Position numbers and translations under genes: made by a program. The notes under the pieces were generated by a model. It was not told where the DNA came from. It made no database searches and was given only the letters and a program-made list of their open reading frames with translations. A DNA stretch of 64,000 nucleotides, taken from NCBI GenBank assembly GCA_036505295.1, contig DASXTQ010000013.1, positions 1 to 64,000 of the forward strand, in the 5' to 3' direction. This DNA comes from WS-7 sp036505295 (GTDB lineage: Bacteria > Eisenbacteria > RBG-16-71-46 > SZUA-252). Position 1 is the stretch's first letter. The number at the start of each line of letters is the position of its first letter. Shown here piece by piece: positions 15,185 to 23,899 of this stretch.

Positions 15185-16867
15185 TTACCCGGCCGGTTCG
15201 TTCAAGACGCGCGAACGGCGGATGCCGTGCGAGTTCATCCGATTGTGAAGGTGTTGCCGGCTCACGCCGAGCGCGCGCGCGGCCCGGGATACGTTCTGGT
15301 CGCATTGGCGAAGCGCCTCGCGGATCGTATCCGCTTCCACCGCGTCCAGCGTCTCGCGCAGGGTGTGCTGTCCGTCCCACCTCCGCGTCACCGGGGCGCC
15401 GAGCCCGAAGAGCGACGGCTCGAGCGCCGCACCCTCGTCGGCGAGCGCCACGGCGCGCGCCATGGCGTTCTCCAGCTCTCGAACGTTCCCCGGCCAGGGG
15501 TGCCGGAGCAACAGCTCCCGCGCCTCGGCCGTGAGTCCGCGGAGCTTGCGGTGCTGCTGCTTCGCGAACTGGTCGAGGAAATGCTGCGCCAGAAGGAGCA
15601 CGTCCTCACCCCGCTCCCGGAGAGGCGGGACCTCGATCGGCACGACGTTCAGCCTGTAAAAAAGGTCCTGTCGGAAGCGTCCCCCCTCGACCTCTCCTTT
15701 CAAGTCGCGGTTGGTTGCGGTCACCAGGCGAACGTCCACCTTGCGGGAGACGGTATCGCCGACGCGGCGGATGTGGCCGTCTTGAAGGACGCGAAGGAGC
15801 TTTACCTGTAGGGAAGCGGGCATCTCGCCGACCTCGTCGAGAAAAATCGTGCCGCCGTCGGCGGCTTCGAAGAGACCGATCCGATCCTCGCCCGCGCCGG
15901 TGAAGGCGCCCTTCTTGTAGCCGAAGAGCTCGCTCTCGAGGAGATTCTCGGGAAGGGCGCCGCAGTTTACCGCGACGAAGTTCTTGTCGCGGCGCGGCCC
16001 ATTCATGTGGATCGCCCGCGCGATCAGCTCCTTTCCGGTGCCGGTCTCACCCTGCACCAGCACGGACACCTGAGTCGGGATGACCTTCTCCAAGAGCTCG
16101 ATGACCCGAAGCATCTTGGGGCTTCGGCCGACGAGAAGGCCGTAGCGGAAATCCTCCTTGAGGGCGCGGCGAAGATTTTGATTCTCGATCTCGAGGCGGC
16201 TCTTCGAATCCTTGAGAGCCTCGTGCATCCGCGCGTTCTCGAGGGCGACGGAGCAGAGCGCCCCGAATCCCTCGAGGAGCGTGATGCTGTCGGGCGTGAA
16301 CTCGTGGGTGATGGAATGGGAATCGATATAGAGCACGCCGAGGACGCGCCCGGAATTCAGGATCGGAAGTGCCACCACGGTGCGGAGGGAGAGCTCACGG
16401 ACGCTCTTTCGATCCTGAAACAGCGACGACCCCACCGCGTCGGGAACCCAGACCGTCTCGCGCCGGTGGGCCGCTTCTTCCGCGATCCCCCACGAGATAT
16501 TGAACTCATCGGAAGGAAGGGTGCTCTCGTCTTTGTTTCGCGCGACTTCGAAGTGGAGCTTTCCGTCGTCGTGCATGAGCATCAGGAATCCGCGATCGGC
16601 GTCCGCGACCTGGATCACGGCGTCGACGACGCGGATCAGAAGCTCATTGAGATCGAGGGTGCCCGTGACCGAACGCGCCGCTTGCAACACGTGCGTGATG
16701 CGGTCGAGGTCGGATACGACACGTGACCGTGATGGAGACCTTGGTTCGGCGAGAAGTTCGCGTTCCCACTGCGTCAAGCCCCTGCTGAGTCTCTCAAGAG
16801 GGTCGATCTCGGGCATTTCGGACGCGCTGGGATCCCTCGGCTGTGACGGATCTGGACGCTGCGTCAT
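15185..16867 (-). CDS. GAF-domain sigma-54-dependent transcriptional activator
   Basis: The start ATG at 16867 (MTQRPDPSQ) follows a GGGTGGG ribosome site; an in-frame start at 16903 is possible. In the 560-residue protein a GAF domain spans about 65-212. The AAA+ domain has Walker A GETGTGKE (about 273-280), GAFTGA (about 320-325), Walker B GTIFLDEVGE (about 339-348) and PGNVRELEN, followed by a Fis-type helix-turn-helix with SRAARALGVSRQHLHNRM. The GAF domain probably binds a small ligand that relieves or stimulates ATPase activity. It is placed between a methyltransferase and the WecA-like gene at the edge of the polysaccharide region, so control of polysaccharide genes is plausible but unproven. 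Confidence 0.92.
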   Translation of the reverse strand: MTQRPDPSQPRDPSASEMPEIDPLERLSRGLTQWERELLAEPRSPSRSRVVSDLDRITHVLQAARSVTGTLDLNELLIRVVDAVIQVADADRGFLMLMHDDGKLHFEVARNKDESTLPSDEFNISWGIAEEAAHRRETVWVPDAVGSSLFQDRKSVRELSLRTVVALPILNSGRVLGVLYIDSHSITHEFTPDSITLLEGFGALCSVALENARMHEALKDSKSRLEIENQNLRRALKEDFRYGLLVGRSPKMLRVIELLEKVIPTQVSVLVQGETGTGKELIARAIHMNGPRRDKNFVAVNCGALPENLLESELFGYKKGAFTGAGEDRIGLFEAADGGTIFLDEVGEMPASLQVKLLRVLQDGHIRRVGDTVSRKVDVRLVTATNRDLKGEVEGGRFRQDLFYRLNVVPIEVPPLRERGEDVLLLAQHFLDQFAKQQHRKLRGLTAEARELLLRHPWPGNVRELENAMARAVALADEGAALEPSLFGLGAPVTRRWDGQHTLRETLDAVEADTIREALRQCDQNVSRAARALGVSRQHLHNRMNSHGIRRSRVLNEPAG

Positions 16868-16931
16868 GGTTCTACCCACCCTTTGGTTTGACCGGCAGGT
16901 CAAGGTTGCGCCCTACACCTTGCGCCACTTC

Positions 16932-16960
16932 AGGATACAAGTGTAAAAGCGCTTTGTCAA
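16932..16960 (-). promoter_or_regulatory. Sigma-70-type promoter of the GAF activator gene
   Basis: The minus strand has TTGACA (16955-16960), a 17-base spacer and TATCCT (16932-16937). The -35 box is a perfect consensus match and the spacing is ideal. Transcription would start near 16925, giving a leader of about 58 nt to the ATG at 16867. The promoter sits in the short gap after the WecA-like gene, so the activator is transcribed independently of it. Confidence 0.7.
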
Positions 16961-16968
16961 GTGACGAA

Positions 16969-17982
16969 CTAGGCGGTGGGACGTATGTGTCGCAGGACGA
17001 CCCCGAAAAGAGTGTATGCGAGCGCAGAAACGGTTAGAGCGACGACGATTGACAATGGATCGGAACGCCCCCAAATCCACACTCCGAACATGGCATTGAT
17101 CAGGTTGATGACGGTCACAAAGGCAATCGCTCCCCAGCGTCCGAAGACCTTTCCCAGGCGATGTGTCGTGTGGTCGATACCACCTACGTAGATAGGCCGA
17201 TGGCCGAGAAGTCGATCCCACACCACGAAAATTACGTCGAATAACGGATAGGCAAGGATCACCAGGACGGAGGCGACATGCGGCCAGGTGAGCGATTCTT
17301 GGAGCGACTGGAGCGCGAGCGCCGCGAGCGCGAAACCGAGCAGATGGCTCCCCGCGTCCCCCAAGAAAATCCGCGCGGGGGGTGCGTTGTAGACGAGAAA
17401 ACCAGCGCAGGCTCCAATGAGACCCCACCCGAGCGCCAGCTGCACCGGCGCGCCGTGGATCAGCGCCAGCGCGACGTACCCTCCCGCGGTCACGGGAATG
17501 AGAGCTCCCAGGATCCCATCCATGTTGTCGAGAAAATTGATCGCGTTGAGCAGGGTCAGGACGCCGAGGAGCGCGACCGAACCCAGGAAGGGATTCTCAC
17601 GGAGCGCCGGCACCTCGGTCCCCCACCAGATGAGACACGCTGCCGCCGCGATCTGGCCCGTGAGCTTTCCGCGCACACCCAGCGGCCTCTTGTCGTCGAT
17701 CAGGCCGAGCGCGAGCACGATGAGGGCCCCGGCGACGAGCCCCATCGAAGGCGCGGCGACGGCCGAGACACCTGCGACCCGCGCGAGGACCGGGGCAAGG
17801 ACCAGGGTCACCGCGATCGCGACGCCGCCCAGAAGCGGCGTCGGGTTGGCGTGTGCCCGGCGCGGGTCGGGATGATCGACGTAGCCCGTGGCCCGGGCGA
17901 GCCGCCAGGTGAGCGGCGTCAAGGTGAGGGCGGTGAAGAACGCGAACGGAGCGATCTCGAGGAACGGGAGCGCGGGGCTCAA
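16969..17982 (-). CDS. WecA/MraY-family polyprenyl-phosphate sugar-1-phosphate transferase
   Basis: This 337-residue inner-membrane protein with about ten helices transfers a HexNAc-1-phosphate from a UDP-sugar to undecaprenyl phosphate, starting a lipid-linked glycan. Family motifs are GLIDDK (Asp96, Asp97), NFLDNMDG (Asp152, Asp155), the catalytic-loop FLGDAGSHLLGF (Asp209) and the sugar-selective HTTHRL near 271-276. The HIHH-type loop being HTTHR fits a WecA-like rather than an MraY enzyme. The start is TTG at 17982; other in-frame starts lie further inside. It provides one of two possible initiating enzymes in the locus, the other being the sugar phosphotransferase at 20380-21780. Confidence 0.88.
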   Translation of the reverse strand: MSPALPFLEIAPFAFFTALTLTPLTWRLARATGYVDHPDPRRAHANPTPLLGGVAIAVTLVLAPVLARVAGVSAVAAPSMGLVAGALIVLALGLIDDKRPLGVRGKLTGQIAAAACLIWWGTEVPALRENPFLGSVALLGVLTLLNAINFLDNMDGILGALIPVTAGGYVALALIHGAPVQLALGWGLIGACAGFLVYNAPPARIFLGDAGSHLLGFALAALALQSLQESLTWPHVASVLVILAYPLFDVIFVVWDRLLGHRPIYVGGIDHTTHRLGKVFGRWGAIAFVTVINLINAMFGVWIWGRSDPLSIVVALTVSALAYTLFGVVLRHIRPTA

Positions 17983-18103
17983 GCCAGACCGAAGCGTTTG
18001 CCGGCGTGAAGGGATGGACTCATTGGGCGGGGGAGTCTATCACACGACCCCTGCCGTTCTCCGCCCCTTGCCCGGCACCGAAGCGCACCCTAGTCTAGAG
18101 GAC

Positions 18104-18913
18104 GTGACCCCGGAATCGACTCGCCGCCCGGCGGCGCCCCCGCCCTCCGACGCGACCCACTCCCCGCCAACCGTCTCTGTCATCACGCCCGCCCACGATG
18201 CGGCCCGCTTTCTCGACGAGACGATCCGCTCGGTCAAGGCGCAGACCTTCACCGACTGGGAGATGATCATCGTGGACGACGACTCGGGGGATGAGACGCG
18301 AGAGATCGTCGGGCGCTGGGCATCGTCCGACCCGCGCATCCGGCTCGTCCGACAGTCGCCCAAGCAGGGCCCGGGGGCGGCGCGCAATCGCGCTCTGGCG
18401 GAAGCGCGGGGTCGTTACGTGGCCTTCCTCGACAGCGACGATTTGTGGCGTTCCGAGAAGCTCGAGGTGCAGGTCGCCTTCATGCGGGAGACCGGAGCCG
18501 TGTTCAGTTTCGCCGGCTACTCGCTCATCGACGAGCGAGGGAAGCCGTTGGGCCGGCCCGTGCGGGCACCCGATCGCGTCGACTACGGGTTCCTGCTTCG
18601 CAACACGATCATAGGCTGCCTGACCGTGATGCTCGATCGCACCCGGCTCGGTCATCTGAGCATGCCGCTGCTTCGCCAGCACGAGGATCTCTCCCTCTGG
18701 TACGACCTCCTCAGGGGCGGTGCGGTGGCGCGAGGAATCCCGAGGGATCTCGCGCTCTATCGCGTGGTGCCCGGCTCGGCGTCGAGAAACAGGATCCGCT
18801 CGGCGCTGCACATGTGGAGGATCTACCGCGTCCGGGAGCAACTCTCCCTCCCCTCCGCGCTCTGGTGTTACGCCCACTACGCGTGGAACGCCTATTGGAA
18901 GAGCCGGGTGTAG
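18104..18913 (+). CDS. Family 2 glycosyltransferase
   Basis: The GTG at 18104 is chosen because the earlier open frame overlaps the divergent WecA-like gene and is not protein-like. In about 269 residues the GT-A domain shows VSVITPAHDAARFLDETIRS, the UDP-binding aspartates in IIVDDDSGDET, and the metal-binding DSDD (FLDSDDLWR). It resembles single-addition inverting transferases for O-antigen or exopolysaccharide. There is no transmembrane helix, so it probably works at the inner face of the inner membrane. It precedes a flippase gene by 71 bp on the same strand. Confidence 0.88.
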   Translation: MTPESTRRPAAPPPSDATHSPPTVSVITPAHDAARFLDETIRSVKAQTFTDWEMIIVDDDSGDETREIVGRWASSDPRIRLVRQSPKQGPGAARNRALAEARGRYVAFLDSDDLWRSEKLEVQVAFMRETGAVFSFAGYSLIDERGKPLGRPVRAPDRVDYGFLLRNTIIGCLTVMLDRTRLGHLSMPLLRQHEDLSLWYDLLRGGAVARGIPRDLALYRVVPGSASRNRIRSALHMWRIYRVREQLSLPSALWCYAHYAWNAYWKSRV

Positions 18914-18984
18914 TCCTCCAAGGCCGGGGCGCCGGCGGCGCGGCGGATTGACACCCCGGCAACCCTCCCCGAGACTCCATCCCC

Positions 18985-20346
18985 ATGCCCGACGCACGAT
19001 TCGCGCTCTGGAGAGATCGCACGCTCCGATTCTCGATGGGCGCGAGCGTGACGGTCGTGAACGGGCTCATGGGAATCATCCGAAACAAGTGGTTCGCCCA
19101 GCATCTCGAGGCATCGGGGCTCGGCATTCTCGCACAGGTCACTTCGAGTCAAGCTTTGCTTGGAACGGCGGCGGGCATGGGACTCGGCCTTCCGGTCGCG
19201 CGCGCCATCGGGGCGGCGGCGGCCGCGAACGATCAGCCTGCGGCGCAAAGGACCGTATGGGCCGCGTTCACGCTTCTCGCGATGACCGGCTCTGTGGTTG
19301 TCGCGGGCGGCCTCCTCTTTGCCGCGCAGATCTCGCACGCTCTGCTGGGCTCCGCGGCGTACGCCGGGCTGATCCAAATTTCCATGATCGGCGTCGCCGG
19401 CGTGGCGGTCCAACAGACGCTGGTGGGCCTCTTCGCCGGGCGTTCGGATTTACGGGCGCCGCTCACGTTCTCCCTCGTGGGGGGCACAGTATCCGTCCTG
19501 GCCATGTTTCTCCTCGTGCCTCGCTGGGGGCTCCTGGGAGGGGTGCTCGCGGTGTCGATCCTCTTCCCGGCCGGATGCGTCGGCGCGCTGGCGCTCCACA
19601 GACGCACGTACGCGCCGGTCCTCGCTCCTCCGCGGGAGCCTGCGCTCACGCCCGGCTTCGCGCGCTCGCTCCTCACGGTTGCGGGCGCGGGTCTCCTGTC
19701 CTCTCTGGCGGAACAGGGCACGTTCCTCGCCGTACGGTCCCACTATGTTCGGGCGAACGGCATCGAAGCAAACGGCTTCCTACAGGCCGGGCTCGCGATC
19801 TCGCAGCAGGTCGGGTCGCTCTTCTACGCCTACCTCGCGAGCTACGCGTTCGGAAAGATCAGCGGCGCCGCGGGGACCGAAGGCACGCGCGCCTATACGC
19901 GAAAGCATTGGACGCCCATCATCCTTCTGGGCGCCGCCGCGCTCATCGCGGCAAGGCTGGGCGCGGCCCCGCTCCTGCACCTCCTCTACTCGCACCGCTT
20001 CGATCCCGCGGAGCCTCTGCTGGCGTGGGCCCTCGTCGGGGAATTCGGGCGCATCGGTCTCATGACCTGGGCGCTCGGCTCGCTCCCTTTGGGAGGCGCC
20101 CGCCTTTGGTTTCCGATCAGCCTCGTGTTCCCTGTGACGCTGGCGATTGCCTACGCGCTCTTCGCCGCGTCCGGCGCGGGGCTTCTCAGCATGCCCAAGG
20201 CCTACGCATCCGCCGGACTCGCCGCGGCGTGCGTCTGCGGCATGGTCATGTCGCGGCGGGGCGTCACGCTCGGGGCCCGCGACATCGCCGTGTTTGCCGG
20301 AGGCGCCGCGGCGCTGATCCTTCTCGCTTGGGGCCCGGTCCGGTAG
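18985..20346 (+). CDS. Wzx-type polysaccharide flippase (MOP superfamily) 1
   Basis: This 453-residue protein has about twelve hydrophobic helices with the usual MOP-family start (RFSMGASVTVVNGLMGIIRNK) and repeated Gly/Ala-rich membrane segments. Such proteins move undecaprenyl-diphosphate-linked oligosaccharides across the inner membrane. It follows a GT2 gene and converges with the sugar phosphotransferase gene. It is one of three flippases in the window, and the three are clearly different in sequence. Confidence 0.82.
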   Translation: MPDARFALWRDRTLRFSMGASVTVVNGLMGIIRNKWFAQHLEASGLGILAQVTSSQALLGTAAGMGLGLPVARAIGAAAAANDQPAAQRTVWAAFTLLAMTGSVVVAGGLLFAAQISHALLGSAAYAGLIQISMIGVAGVAVQQTLVGLFAGRSDLRAPLTFSLVGGTVSVLAMFLLVPRWGLLGGVLAVSILFPAGCVGALALHRRTYAPVLAPPREPALTPGFARSLLTVAGAGLLSSLAEQGTFLAVRSHYVRANGIEANGFLQAGLAISQQVGSLFYAYLASYAFGKISGAAGTEGTRAYTRKHWTPIILLGAAALIAARLGAAPLLHLLYSHRFDPAEPLLAWALVGEFGRIGLMTWALGSLPLGGARLWFPISLVFPVTLAIAYALFAASGAGLLSMPKAYASAGLAAACVCGMVMSRRGVTLGARDIAVFAGGAAALILLAWGPVR

Positions 20347-20379
20347 GACCTGGTGCGCGCCTTCCCCGGCGTGGCCGCG

Positions 20380-21780
20380 CTAGTGCGCGCTCTGATCCCG
20401 GAAAACGCGAAGGATCGTCAAGAAGAGAATCTTGACGTCGAATCCCATGGACCAGTTCTGGATGTAGTAGAGATCGTATTCGATCCGGCGATCGAGAGGA
20501 GTGTCGCCGCGGAGCCCGTTCACCTGCGCCCAGCCGGTGATCCCCGCCTTGACGTGGTGGCGCAGCATGTAGCGCGGGATGGAGGCCCGGAACTCCTTCA
20601 CGAACACGGGTCGCTCGGGGCGCGGACCGACGAGGCTCATGTGTCCCACGAGCACGTTCCAAAGCTGAGGCAGCTCATCGAACGATAGGCGGCGCAACAT
20701 GGACCCGGTGCGCGTCCTCCGGGGATCCCCCGGCCGGGTCCAACCCGCCTCCCCCCTCTCCTCGGCATCGGCGCGCATGGTGCGGAACTTGTACATCCGG
20801 AACCGCTGGCCGTTCAACCCGACGCGCTCCTGGGCGTAGAGCGCCGGCCCCGGAGAATCCGCCTTCACGATGATGGCGAGCAAAAGAAGCAACGGCGAGA
20901 GAAGGATGAGGCCGATCAGGGAGAAGGTGAAATCGAACGCTCGCTTCAGCACGGCGTTCCATCCCTGGCCCGGACTCTCGGTCACGAGGATGATCGGCGT
21001 TCCTTCGAAATCCTCCACGCTCGCGCTCAGCGTGAACGTGCGCGCGAGATCGGGAACGAGCCTCACCGCGGCGGTCGAGTCGTTCAGCCGGTCCAGAGCT
21101 TCCAGCTCCGCCTCGTATTCGGAGCGATTCAGCGCCAGGTAGACGAGCTCCGCGCCCGTCCGCTCGACCAGCTCGGGAAGCTCCGTCACGGTCCCGATGA
21201 CGCGCGAGGAGCCGATCGTCTGCCCGGTCTCCGCGGCATCGACGGCAATCATCCCCTCGACCGCAAATCCGTAATCGGGCTCCGAGGCCATTTTCCGCTC
21301 CAAATCCGCCGCGAGATCGCCCGTTCCGACGATCAGCACGTGTCTGAGATTGCGGCGATTGCGCCGCATCGCGCGGAGGATCGCCCTTCCTATGGCGTGG
21401 GTCCCACAGAGCGCGACCGACGCGATTCCCGCAAAAAGGAAAAGCACCGAACGGCTCAGCTCTCCGCGCGAGAGGTAGGAACCGAGACCGGCCAGGGCGG
21501 TGACCGCGACGATTCCCTGGATGAGCGAGAAGAGCTCCTGCGAGAGCCGGGCGGTGCGCGTGGAGCGGTAGATATGGAGGGAGCGCAGGATCAGGAGCGA
21601 GACGGGCGTGAGCACGGCGCCGAACCAAAGGTAGAGCTGGATCGATGGGACGCCGAGCGGCGACGGAATGCCGAGGGCGTAGAATCGCAGCCAGTATGCG
21701 GCGATCCAGGAAGCGGCGATCAGAACGCCGTCGAGGAGGAAGACGCCGGTGGCGAAGAGCTGACGGTTCCTGGCGAACAT
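20380..21780 (-). CDS. Polyprenyl glycosylphosphotransferase (WbaP/WcaJ-type initiating sugar transferase)
   Basis: The ATG at 21780 gives MFARNRQLFATGVFLLDGVL, the usual first membrane helix. Of 466 residues, the N-terminal half has about four to five helices and a CoA-binding-like domain (VLIVGTGDLAADLE). The C-terminal bac_transf domain begins KRAFDFTFSLIGLILLSPLLLL, followed by SPGPALYAQERVG, YKFRTM, LRRLSFDELPQLWNVL and SLVGPRPERP. It transfers hexose-1-phosphate from a UDP-sugar to undecaprenyl phosphate. The longer upstream frame is not protein-like and overlaps the divergent gene. It starts the main repeat unit of the exopolysaccharide. Confidence 0.92.
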   Translation of the reverse strand: MFARNRQLFATGVFLLDGVLIAASWIAAYWLRFYALGIPSPLGVPSIQLYLWFGAVLTPVSLLILRSLHIYRSTRTARLSQELFSLIQGIVAVTALAGLGSYLSRGELSRSVLFLFAGIASVALCGTHAIGRAILRAMRRNRRNLRHVLIVGTGDLAADLERKMASEPDYGFAVEGMIAVDAAETGQTIGSSRVIGTVTELPELVERTGAELVYLALNRSEYEAELEALDRLNDSTAAVRLVPDLARTFTLSASVEDFEGTPIILVTESPGQGWNAVLKRAFDFTFSLIGLILLSPLLLLLAIIVKADSPGPALYAQERVGLNGQRFRMYKFRTMRADAEERGEAGWTRPGDPRRTRTGSMLRRLSFDELPQLWNVLVGHMSLVGPRPERPVFVKEFRASIPRYMLRHHVKAGITGWAQVNGLRGDTPLDRRIEYDLYYIQNWSMGFDVKILFLTILRVFRDQSAH

Positions 21781-21867
21781 AGAGTTGGGTAGGAGGGATC
21801 CGCGATCCCGCGTGGATCGAGGCGATCGTACCGCAACGGCCGCGTTATTGCTACAATCCCGCCCGCC

Positions 21868-23040
21868 TTGACCGACACCGGAAAGAAGCCGTCCCGCGTG
21901 GGAGCCGTCTTTTGGAAGGCCCGCGCCCGGATCCTGGGACCTGGAATCGCCCGGAACGTCGAGCGGACGAGCCATCCGCGGTGGTGTCTGCTCTCGGCCC
22001 GCGTCGCTCCTTTCCGCATGCCCCACCTAGCCGCCACGCACCAGAACGAATGGCAGTTTCGTGAGCTGGCCCGCGCTCTGTCGGAGTTCGGCTACAACGT
22101 GGACGCGGTCGAGTTCGACGAGCGGCGGCCGCTTCTGCGAAGGGACTACGACCTCGTGATCGACATCCATCCCCGGGCACACCCGATCTACGAAGGCAGT
22201 CTCGCGCGCGGTGCGCGGAAGATGGCCTTCATCACCGGAAGCAATCCAACGTTCAGCAATGCGGCGGAGCACGCGCGGCTCGCAGATCTGGAGCGCCGCC
22301 GGGGCGCGCGCCTGAAGCCGCGCCGCACCGTTCCTCCATTTCCCAAACCGGTACTCGAGTCCTTCGACTCCATGATGACGTTCGCGGGGCAGGTCGCCCT
22401 TTCGACCTACGCCGAGTTCCGCCTTCCGCCGGTCTACCCGCTCGTGAACAGCGGCTACGAGGACGTCCGGCCGACGGAGCCGGAGCGGCGCGACCCTACC
22501 CGCTTTCTCTTCATGGCAAGCGTGGGGCAGGTTCACAGGGGGCTCGATCTCCTCCTCGAGGTCTTCGCGGAGGAGCGGGATCTCTCGCTCGTCGTCTGCA
22601 GCATGTACGAGGCGGAGCGCGACTTCACCCGCTTGTACCAGAAGGAGCTCTACCGCTCCCCGAACATCGACCCCGCGGGCTTCATGGACCTGAAATCGGC
22701 CGCGTTCCGGGAGCTCCAGGCCTCATGCGGCGCCATGATTCTCCCCTCGTGCTCCGAAGGCCAGTCCGGGTCGGTCACGGCTGCCCTGAGCTTCGGAATC
22801 CCATGCATCGTGAGCCGGATATGTGGCGTGGACGAGCCGGAGATCGAAATCCTCCCCGATTGCTCGCTCGCGGCCATCCGCGAGAGGGCGCGGGCATGGG
22901 CCAGCCAGCCGCGTGCCGCACTGTATGAAAGAAGCGCGAAGAGCCTCGCGCTGATGCGCCGCAAGTACGGGCCGGCTGACTACGCGCGGTCGGTCCGCGA
23001 AGCGCTGCGCGCCACGCTCGGCGTGGCGGCGTCGGGATGA
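21868..23040 (+). CDS. GT-B glycosyltransferase (family 4-like)
   Basis: This 390-residue protein starts with TTG at 21868, 87 bp from the divergent sugar phosphotransferase start. It has a Rossmann-like N-terminal half (LAATHQNEWQFRELARALSEFGYNVDAVEFDE) and a donor domain with FLFMASVGQVHRGLDLLLEVF and ILPSCSEGQSGSVTAALSFGIPCIVS. The usual EX7E motif is not obvious: ESCSEG-like residues are replaced by PSCSEGQSGSV. A retaining GT4-like enzyme is likely but donor and acceptor are unknown. ATG at 22018 is an internal alternative start. Confidence 0.72.
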   Translation: MTDTGKKPSRVGAVFWKARARILGPGIARNVERTSHPRWCLLSARVAPFRMPHLAATHQNEWQFRELARALSEFGYNVDAVEFDERRPLLRRDYDLVIDIHPRAHPIYEGSLARGARKMAFITGSNPTFSNAAEHARLADLERRRGARLKPRRTVPPFPKPVLESFDSMMTFAGQVALSTYAEFRLPPVYPLVNSGYEDVRPTEPERRDPTRFLFMASVGQVHRGLDLLLEVFAEERDLSLVVCSMYEAERDFTRLYQKELYRSPNIDPAGFMDLKSAAFRELQASCGAMILPSCSEGQSGSVTAALSFGIPCIVSRICGVDEPEIEILPDCSLAAIRERARAWASQPRAALYERSAKSLALMRRKYGPADYARSVREALRATLGVAASG

Positions 23041-23077
23041 CCTACCGCCTGCGCGGTGACCGTAACGAGCCGACTCA

Positions 23078-23899
23078 TCAGACCGCCTCCGGTCTCCGGG
23101 CCACGATGGCCTGCATATGTGGATGGGCGAACGGCCGTCGCGACAACCAGCGGTTGATCACGGGCGCGGGCCCCCGTGGTCTGAACCTCCAATCCTTCCA
23201 ACCTACGAGAAGTCCCAGGGGGTTCAGCTCGTGATAGACACCGTCCATGGTGCCCACCGGCACCTGCTCGATGACTTCGAAGCCGGCCCTCTCGACTTCA
23301 GCGCGGAAATCGAAGGTGCTCATACGGTATTCAAAGAACTCACCCCACGCGGGAAACACCGGGAACAAATAGCGACGATCGACCCGCGACAGCGGTTTGG
23401 GCGTACTCCTGAGGATGCGAACCGCCAAGGCGCGTGGAGCCTGCGTGACCTCGTCCCACCACAGTGCCCTCTTCAGCCGGCGAATGGAGTTGAAGCAGGG
23501 AACGCTAATGTAGGCCTTGGCCCCGGGCTTCAGGACGCGCAGAAGTTCTAGGAGGGGTCGTTGCGGCCCCTCCATCCAATGCTCGACGACGCCGAACGAG
23601 AGCGCTCCGTCGAAGCTTCCGTCGGGGAAGGGAGAACGCTCGCAGTCCCCCTCGACGATGTCCAGGTCCGGCCAGTGCCTCTTCACCATTTCTACCGTCT
23701 CGTGCGAATACTCGAGACCGATCACCTTGCGGCCACGATCCTGAAGGAAGCGGACCCACCGCCCTGCACCGCAGCCGGATTCGAGTATGCGGGTACCCCG
23801 CGGAAAGTGACGCTCGATGATGGGAGTCGCCTCATCACGCGTACAGCTCTCCACGAGCGCCTGCATGTCCGACTCATCCCACTTGAAAATGACGGTCAC
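23078..23899 (-). CDS. SAM-dependent methyltransferase (class I)
   Basis: This 273-residue protein has motif I RILESGCGAGRWVRFLQDRG, the acidic end of strand 2 in VIGLEYSHETVEM, DIVEGDCERSPFPDGSFDGALSFGVVEH, and the post-motif LLRVLKPGAKAYISVP. This matches the Methyltransf_11/25 type. The ATG at 23899 overlaps the stop of the flippase gene upstream (ATGA), so the two are co-translated. The position inside the polysaccharide locus suggests O-methylation of a sugar, or chain-end modification. Confidence 0.85.
   Translation of the reverse strand: MTVIFKWDESDMQALVESCTRDEATPIIERHFPRGTRILESGCGAGRWVRFLQDRGRKVIGLEYSHETVEMVKRHWPDLDIVEGDCERSPFPDGSFDGALSFGVVEHWMEGPQRPLLELLRVLKPGAKAYISVPCFNSIRRLKRALWWDEVTQAPRALAVRILRSTPKPLSRVDRRYLFPVFPAWGEFFEYRMSTFDFRAEVERAGFEVIEQVPVGTMDGVYHELNPLGLLVGWKDWRFRPRGPAPVINRWLSRRPFAHPHMQAIVARRPEAV

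Noticed and set aside
17979..18023. A 14-codon minus-strand open frame whose stop overlaps the TTG start of the WecA-like gene
   Set aside because: It could be a coupled leader peptide, but there is no ribosome site and the length is within chance expectation.
18081..18096. Possible sigma-54 promoter before the GT2 gene at 18104
   Set aside because: The half-sites CGGCACC and CGCA have the wrong spacing and poor -12 match.
20347..20379. GC-rich inverted GTGCGCGC/GCGCGC segments between convergent genes
   Set aside because: No T-run follows on either strand and the stem is imperfect, so I do not call a terminator.
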